A DNA stretch of 35,996 nt from a virus. Below, piece after piece: positions 32,153-35,996 of this stretch; the first letter of the stretch is position 1, and each line of letters begins with the position of its first letter. Under the pieces are notes generated by a model. It saw nothing but the letters and a program-made list of their open reading frames with translations, was not told where the DNA came from and searched no databases. The stretch is taken from positions 1 through 35,996 of IMG/VR virus record IMGVR_UViG_3300031658_000037; one strand, given 5' to 3'. The translations under genes were made by a program, and so were the position numbers.

Positions 32153-32728
32153 TTAACCTACCTCAAATGAATTATTTTTACATATATTATCGTGTGCTGT
32201 TAAGATCTGGAGATTCAGCGCTACATGCAGACCGCTCACAAACTTACCGAGCAAAGGTACTATGTGGTCAACATGAAACTCAATACCTGTTAGTTCTTCG
32301 AGTTCCTTAGCACAAGTATAGAATTCTTTAATATTATCAAGACAAGCCCACGAAGGCGTCCGCTGTATCTTAGCCGCTCTGCGCTTTGCGGTGAGTGCGT
32401 TTACCTTACCTGCATTAGCCGTCCTATATGCTTTAGTACAAGCAGCTACCTTTTCAGGATTCTCTCTCGACCACTTTCTCTTACCCGCCGCTGCCTTATC
32501 TCTATTAGCTTCTGTCCAGGCTTTGTTATATATCGCAATCCTTTCTCTATTAGCTTCGCGGTATGTCTTACCATACTCCAGTTCTGCTTCTATATTAGCT
32601 TTTCGATAAGCCCTCTTGTAAGCATTATAACAAGTCTTACAAGAACGCTGTAACCCGTCCTTTTCACGCCTGCGCTTACTGAACAACTCAAGAGATTTCT
32701 CGACTTTACATTTATTGCAAGTCTTCAT
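32153..32728 (-). CDS. HNH homing-type endonuclease 2, 191 aa
   Basis: Same architecture as the genes at 26831 and 34696: zinc ribbon (C4, C7, C30, C33), repeated YRKANIEAEL/YREANRERIA-type linker, AKRRAAKIQRTPSW, and a C-terminal HNH (EFHVDHIVPLLGKFVSGLHV ... NICKNN). It is inserted between terminase large subunit and portal. Start 1 bp after the terminase stop (TGA-T-ATG). The end FEVG-stop encodes the portal ribosome site. Confidence 0.9.
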   Translation of the reverse strand: MKTCNKCKVEKSLELFSKRRREKDGLQRSCKTCYNAYKRAYRKANIEAELEYGKTYREANRERIAIYNKAWTEANRDKAAAGKRKWSRENPEKVAACTKAYRTANAGKVNALTAKRRAAKIQRTPSWACLDNIKEFYTCAKELEELTGIEFHVDHIVPLLGKFVSGLHVALNLQILTAHDNICKNNSFEVG

Positions 32729-32729
32729 A

Positions 32730-33983
32730 TCAGTAACCCGCCATTACGTCTGTTGGCTGCCATTCCTCATCATCCTCATACGAGTCGAAGAAGTAAGCTT
32801 CTTGTGCTAGCTGGTCAATGTAACTAAGTGCATCAACCATATCATCGTGCGTTAACTTATCTGGGAACTGGAAGAGTTCATCTAAGAACTGTGCATTCCA
32901 GTCACCCTTGTTTAACTTTATATGTCCATTCTCGAACCGACCCTGGAGCGCCCACATGATCCGATCAGTCTTCGCCTTGTTGCCATGACTAAGCTCAACC
33001 ACATTGAAGAACCGTCCATAGCGCCTCATCAGGTCAGACAGTGGAGAGATCACAGCTTGCTTCGCTATACCTCTCTCGATACCTACAGCAGTCGGCTGGT
33101 ATTTCTCCACAGCTCTGAATATCTTTAGTGCTGTCTCATCCAACGTCCAACGGCCAGTAATAATATCTTCAACGAACCATCCATCTTCGTTGACCTTTGC
33201 GATAGCTATTGCTGTGTTGTCCAGTCTAGGATTCTTTTTCTTCCCTAGTTCTGCGAAGCCTGCCAGGTCACATGCGATAAAGTAAGAGCCGGTCGTTGGT
33301 TTATCACCGAAGGACACCCAAGACTCTTCAAACATGTTAGAGCCTTTGGCCTCAAATGATGCCATATACTCCTGTCTGAACGCATGAGAGGACATTGACT
33401 TCTTGGCTGAATCAATCTCAGCAGTTTCTAGGTATGGATTATCATAGCTAGTAAAGTGATGTGCCGACCAATTATCAAAGCCTTCTGCCTGTAAGTCCGC
33501 TGATGAGTACATATCGTAGAAGTGGTTACGTCCTTTAGGTGTCCCTATAAACAAAGCAGGAGCCTGAAGGTCTGTCAGCGTAGGTCGTAGGACTTCTTCC
33601 CAGACCTCACTCTTCATGTCAGCGTACTCATCCATAACTAGATAGTTCAGGGAAACACCCCTCATAGTATCTGGTCTGTCTGCTCCGCGTAGTCCTATTG
33701 TTTGTCCGTTAATTAATTCTATATCGAGGTTGTTAATATGGGCTTTGGCAATAAACTTATGACCAATCTCAAGTAAGACCTTCCACATAATCTGTCTTGC
33801 CTGTCCCTGTGTAGGGGCTACGTAGAACGACCAACCTTTGTCGGACTGTAGCGCATTAAGCAACAACATCCAGGCTGCAAGATAGGACTTACCACAGCGC
33901 CGTCCAGCAGCAACAACCTTGAAACGGGCAGGGTCTTCATAGACCTCTGTCTGCCACGGTGTAAATGCAATGTCAAGTTCCAC
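32730..33983 (-). CDS. Terminase large subunit
   Basis: DNA-packaging motor and nuclease. Walker A is AAGRRCGKS (25-33), Walker B LVMDE (115-119), the coupling motif GTPKG (147-151). RNase H-like nuclease acids are D239 (ACDLAG), E303 (GIERG) and D384 (THDDMVDALSY). At 417 aa from GTG 33983, it is complete but compact. A GTG at 33998 is also possible. I prefer 33983, which overlaps the TAG of the M15 gene. Both ribosome sites are weak, so it probably depends on coupling. Confidence 0.94.
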   Translation of the reverse strand: MELDIAFTPWQTEVYEDPARFKVVAAGRRCGKSYLAAWMLLLNALQSDKGWSFYVAPTQGQARQIMWKVLLEIGHKFIAKAHINNLDIELINGQTIGLRGADRPDTMRGVSLNYLVMDEYADMKSEVWEEVLRPTLTDLQAPALFIGTPKGRNHFYDMYSSADLQAEGFDNWSAHHFTSYDNPYLETAEIDSAKKSMSSHAFRQEYMASFEAKGSNMFEESWVSFGDKPTTGSYFIACDLAGFAELGKKKNPRLDNTAIAIAKVNEDGWFVEDIITGRWTLDETALKIFRAVEKYQPTAVGIERGIAKQAVISPLSDLMRRYGRFFNVVELSHGNKAKTDRIMWALQGRFENGHIKLNKGDWNAQFLDELFQFPDKLTHDDMVDALSYIDQLAQEAYFFDSYEDDEEWQPTDVMAGY

Positions 33984-34330
33984 TAAGAATACACCCACAT
34001 CAGTTTAGACTCTCTGGTATCTAAGTGGATGAAATCTGAACCGATACCGATACCACTAAACCCAAGAGAGAGCGCCCAGTCGATAAGGATAAACCTATCA
34101 GTAGAGTTGTTCACTGCAATGTCGGCAGCGATACCCTTAGTGTGCATTCCTAAAACAGCCTTACTCGCCTCTATTGTATGAAACGGTGATCTATACCCTG
34201 ACGTAATAACGAAAGGGAAGCCACAGAGACCTCTCAGTTCATCCAACAGAGCAACAAAGTCCTTAGAGATTTGATTCTCTCCAGTTTGCTGACACTTAAA
34301 CTCATCTAGTGTGAAATAGCTATACGTCAA
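33983..34330 (-). CDS. Peptidase M15 family protein, probable endolysin
   Basis: A 115-aa M15_3/VanY-like peptidase that should cut D-Ala cross-links in peptidoglycan. Zinc ligands H63 and D70 (GMHTKGIAADIAV) and H102 (DFIHLD), with SGYRSP (R47) before them, are all present. The frame runs back to 34360, but the two TTG codons at 34333 and 34330 have AAGGGG about 7 bp upstream. MTYSYFTLDEFKCQQTGEN is the usual opening, so TTG 34330 is chosen. It lies between the terminase genes with overlaps on both sides. It has no signal peptide, so export would need a holin. Confidence 0.85.
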   Translation of the reverse strand: MTYSYFTLDEFKCQQTGENQISKDFVALLDELRGLCGFPFVITSGYRSPFHTIEASKAVLGMHTKGIAADIAVNNSTDRFILIDWALSLGFSGIGIGSDFIHLDTRESKLMWVYS

Positions 34331-34694
34331 CAAAGTCCCCTTCGACAATCTCACCATCAATCTTCGGTGCTTCGGTTGTACTAATATTTATCTGTATCTG
34401 ACCAGAAGACTTATCTTTCAAGAATTCCTTTTCAAATGCTGATACAGGTGCGATCCGGTCAACAACGATCTTCCAAGCTGCGGCCTGGTTCTTATGGTCA
34501 TCGTTAAGCGCCGCGTCAAAGATCGACTCCAGTACCTTGGCAGACTTCGGCGAGGCTAACATACGAGCTTTGTACTCGTTGATCACAGAAGCATCACCTT
34601 TAGGTCGTCCTAGTACGCCGCGTTTACCCTTCTTCTTAGCAGCTACAGCCGCTTTAGTTGGCCTACCACGCTTAGGCTTTACGTCATCAGTCAA
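34320..34694 (-). CDS. Terminase small subunit
   Basis: The frame is open to ATG 34736, inside the HNH 3 gene. TTG 34694 has GAGGT (34707-34703) exactly 8 bp upstream and gives MTDDVKPKRGRPTKAAVAA, a typical small terminase opening, so it is preferred (124 aa). A basic AT-hook-like N terminus (KPKRGRPTK, LGRPKGD), then helices (LASPKSAKVLESIFDAALND, NQAAAWKIVVDRIAP) and an acidic beta C terminus fit phage small terminases. It recognises the packaging site. Confidence 0.8.
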   Translation of the reverse strand: MTDDVKPKRGRPTKAAVAAKKKGKRGVLGRPKGDASVINEYKARMLASPKSAKVLESIFDAALNDDHKNQAAAWKIVVDRIAPVSAFEKEFLKDKSSGQIQINISTTEAPKIDGEIVEGDFVDV

Positions 34695-34695
34695 C

Positions 34696-35349
34696 TCAAC
34701 AAACCTCGAATGAATTAGATTTACTGACGTTATCATGTGCTGTCAGTATCTGTAAGTTTGCAGCTACGTGAAGACCACTAACGAGTTCTCCTTGAAGAGG
34801 AACAATGTGATCAATGTGAAACTCGATACCTGTGAGTTCTTGCAACTTTTTAGCACATATATAATACTCTGTAATAGTATCATAACATACCCAGTTAGGA
34901 GTACGGAGTAACTTCGCTGCTCTACGTTTAGCTGCCCTGGCGTTTACCTTTCCTGGATTTCTTAGGTTGTAAGCTCTAGTGTGTTCTGCTCGTTTATCTG
35001 GATTAGCCTTCTGCCATCCCTTACTAGACTCTATACACCTCTCTCTATTAGCCTTGTAGTATTCTTTCTGAGTAGCTCTGACTTCTTCTTTATTAGTTTC
35101 GTACCATGCTTTCTGGCTAGACGCTACCTTATCTTTGTTAAGAACTACCCAGGCTCTCTTAGTAGCTTCCACTTCGTCTTTATTATCTTCACGGTAGTTC
35201 TTAGCGTAAGCCGTTAGATGATCTCTGTTATTAACATAACCAGCTTTAGAGCATGCTTTACAAATAGACTGCAAACCATCCTTCTTAGTCCTATTCCTAT
35301 AGAACAACTCTAAAGCCCTACTTTCTTTGCAGGTTATACAAACTTTCAT
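34696..35349 (-). CDS. HNH homing-type endonuclease 3, 217 aa
   Basis: First gene of the late arm, with GGAGGCTGC-ATG. Zinc ribbon (C4, C7, C30, C33), an extended linker with at least five YRxxN/WYETNKEEV-type repeats, AKRRAAKLLRTPNW, and C-terminal HNH (EFHIDHIVPLQGELVSGLHV ... VSKSN). It is longer than its paralogues through extra linker repeats. Its last codons (TTCGAGGTTTGTTGA) hold the ribosome site of the terminase small subunit. Confidence 0.9.
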   Translation of the reverse strand: MKVCITCKESRALELFYRNRTKKDGLQSICKACSKAGYVNNRDHLTAYAKNYREDNKDEVEATKRAWVVLNKDKVASSQKAWYETNKEEVRATQKEYYKANRERCIESSKGWQKANPDKRAEHTRAYNLRNPGKVNARAAKRRAAKLLRTPNWVCYDTITEYYICAKKLQELTGIEFHIDHIVPLQGELVSGLHVAANLQILTAHDNVSKSNSFEVC

Positions 35350-35398
35350 GCAGCCTCCATTGCCCCTAGTCTATGTAGACCCTGGGAAGATTAACATA

Positions 35399-35460
35399 TC
35401 TTTACAGTTCGTCGCAGTTAATACTACTATTGTAATTAATAATAGAAATATAAACTGTGA
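35399..35460 (-). promoter_or_regulatory. Shared leader/operator element, late-arm copy
   Basis: Reverse complement of the primase element at 2161-2220: 42 of 45 positions match over 35399-35443, and the resemblance extends to TCACAGTT at 35460. It lies between the late promoter and the first late gene (HNH 3/terminase), 50 bp before the HNH start. It ends with CTGTAAAGA like the primase copy, but the ribosome site follows only later. Confidence 0.8.
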
Positions 35461-35471
35461 TGCTGTATCTA

Positions 35472-35548
35472 GCTGTAAAGATTACATTGCAGTGACTTGA
35501 ACGGCGCGGTACAGATTCTTTGCAGTACATCGCTGTAATCTTTACAGC
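35472..35548. promoter_or_regulatory. Paired dyad operators, TGTAA-N3-TTACA
   Basis: GCTGTAAAGATTACA (35472-35486) and its exact 15-base inverse TGTAATCTTTACAGC (35534-35548) flank a 47-bp gap. Each is itself a dyad, TGTAA-N3-TTACA (35474-35486 and 35534-35546). GGCGCGGTACAGAT (35503-35516), shared with 219-232, lies between them. This is a likely binding site for a phage or host regulator, or an origin-binding protein. Confidence 0.65.
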
Positions 35549-35589
35549 CTTTGCAGCTACTTTACCGTAAGCAATGCTGACCTTTGCAG
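35485..35589. repeat. Iteron-like C(A/T)TTGCAG array
   Basis: Four motifs: CATTGCAG at 35485 and CTTTGCAG at 35518, 35549 and 35582. Spacings are 33, 31 and 33 bp, close to three helical turns, so all would face one side of the DNA. The intervening sequence is not conserved. It could be an origin iteron set or cooperative activator sites for the late promoter 34 bp away. Confidence 0.6.
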
Positions 35590-35622
35590 TCTTCACTTCT
35601 CTTTTGTTAACTCTATAGTTAT

Positions 35623-35651
35623 ATTATAGCACACTTTGGAGTAAATGTCAA
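35623..35651 (-). promoter_or_regulatory. Consensus sigma70 promoter for the late arm
   Basis: On the minus strand: TTGACA (35651-35646), 17 bp, TATAAT (35628-35623), an exact consensus. It is related over 41 bp to the capsid-block promoter. Transcripts would cross the iteron array and leader element (about 265 nt) before HNH 3 and the terminase genes. Confidence 0.85.
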
Positions 35652-35869
35652 GTACTTTGTTGATTACTTCACTAACCTGTCCTCTAAAGACTCTAAACAG
35701 GACAATACTGCTCATCTTTACCGTCCCTTTACCGAATCTGCACCGATACCTCCAAGACCTGCACTATACCTGGTTAGATTCTAGTTAGTACTGTTGAGAC
35801 TTAGCGCCTTTACTGTTCTAAAACACTACTATTTTGTATCTGAGCAGCACCCCCCAGATTCTCCGCAGC

Positions 35870-35996
35870 TCCACAGCCCCTCCGGTACCCTTCAAAGGCC
35901 CGCCCCAAAGTCTCCATAGATCCCAACTAACTAAGGAGTACTCAATAGTGTCTATGGTGACTACTGTACAGTACTGGTGAGAGTCTGCGCGGTACG
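35870..35996. repeat. 127-bp terminal direct repeat, right copy
   Basis: Identical to bases 1-127, including the TACTGTACAGTA palindrome (35962-35973). See the left copy for interpretation. Confidence 0.95.

Larger units (their letters stand above)
35350..35869. other. Noncoding leader and candidate origin region
   Basis: No gene is supported. From right to left it holds a pyrimidine-rich stretch (35700-35869), the late promoter at 35623-35651, the CTTTGCAG array, two TGTAA-N3-TTACA dyads, the shared leader element and a GTCTATGTAGAC palindrome (35369-35380). Together with 1-442 it is the only large noncoding region and the best candidate for the replication origin. Confidence 0.6.

Noticed and set aside
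35870-35996. T7-type packaged terminal redundancy
   Set aside because: Exact 127-bp length fits an assembler k-mer better; no end evidence can be drawn from sequence alone.
1-35996. tRNA or other stable RNA genes
   Set aside because: Reading the noncoding stretches I found no cloverleaf-like sequence with a TTCRA loop; a tRNA scan would settle it.

Overview
This window is a complete, circularly closed genome of a small lytic tailed phage with a podovirus-type gene set. The first 127 bases (1-127) are repeated exactly as the last 127 (35870-35996), so the unique genome is 35,869 bp. The replication genes (primase-helicase, family A DNA polymerase, gp2.5-like single-strand binding protein, 5'-3' exonuclease, endonuclease I) follow the order known from T7-like and SIO1-like phages. 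No phage RNA polymerase, integrase or lysogeny repressor was recognised. An adenosylcobalamin-dependent (class II) ribonucleotide reductase, the compact polymerase and the absence of an RNA polymerase resemble marine podoviruses of the SIO1/cobavirus/Celeribacter-phage kind. A marine alphaproteobacterial host is therefore a reasonable guess, but it is inference from gene content, not from a database search.

The genome has two convergent arms that diverge from one repeat-rich noncoding region of about 0.96 kb (35350-35869 joined to 1-442 on the circle). The rightward arm (443-11912, + strand) starts with eight very small early genes, some acidic or membrane-anchored. It continues with primase-helicase, two zinc-ribbon proteins, DNA polymerase, SSB, flap exonuclease, Holliday-junction endonuclease, a metallophosphatase, a DUF3310 protein and the reductase. 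Genes are packed with 4-bp ATGA/GTGA overlaps. The leftward arm (35349-11909, - strand) carries terminase small subunit, an M15 peptidase (probable endolysin), terminase large subunit, portal, scaffold, major capsid, two tail-fibre proteins, a fibre-assembly-like protein, a possible spanin pair, a DUF1353 protein, tail tube A and B proteins and four large putative internal or ejection proteins. The arms meet tail to tail with their stop codons overlapping.

Regulation looks host-driven. Three minus-strand promoters match the sigma70 consensus exactly (TTGACA-17 bp-TATAAT), placed before the terminase block, before the capsid block and before the tail block. A factor-independent terminator follows the capsid gene. 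Weaker sigma70-like promoters serve the early genes, the primase and the SSB/exonuclease block.

The most interesting feature is a roughly 60-bp element (45-bp core with 3 mismatches) present twice in inverted orientation. One copy is directly before the primase gene and one before the first gene of the late arm, so the same signal leads both major modules. The surrounding DNA holds TTTACAG/CTGTAAA words, two TGTAA-N3-TTACA dyads, and four C(A/T)TTGCAG motifs spaced 33, 31 and 33 bp. This is a candidate replication origin and operator region. A second notable feature is three HNH endonuclease paralogues, each immediately upstream of a virion gene. The last codons of each one form the Shine-Dalgarno sequence of the next gene.
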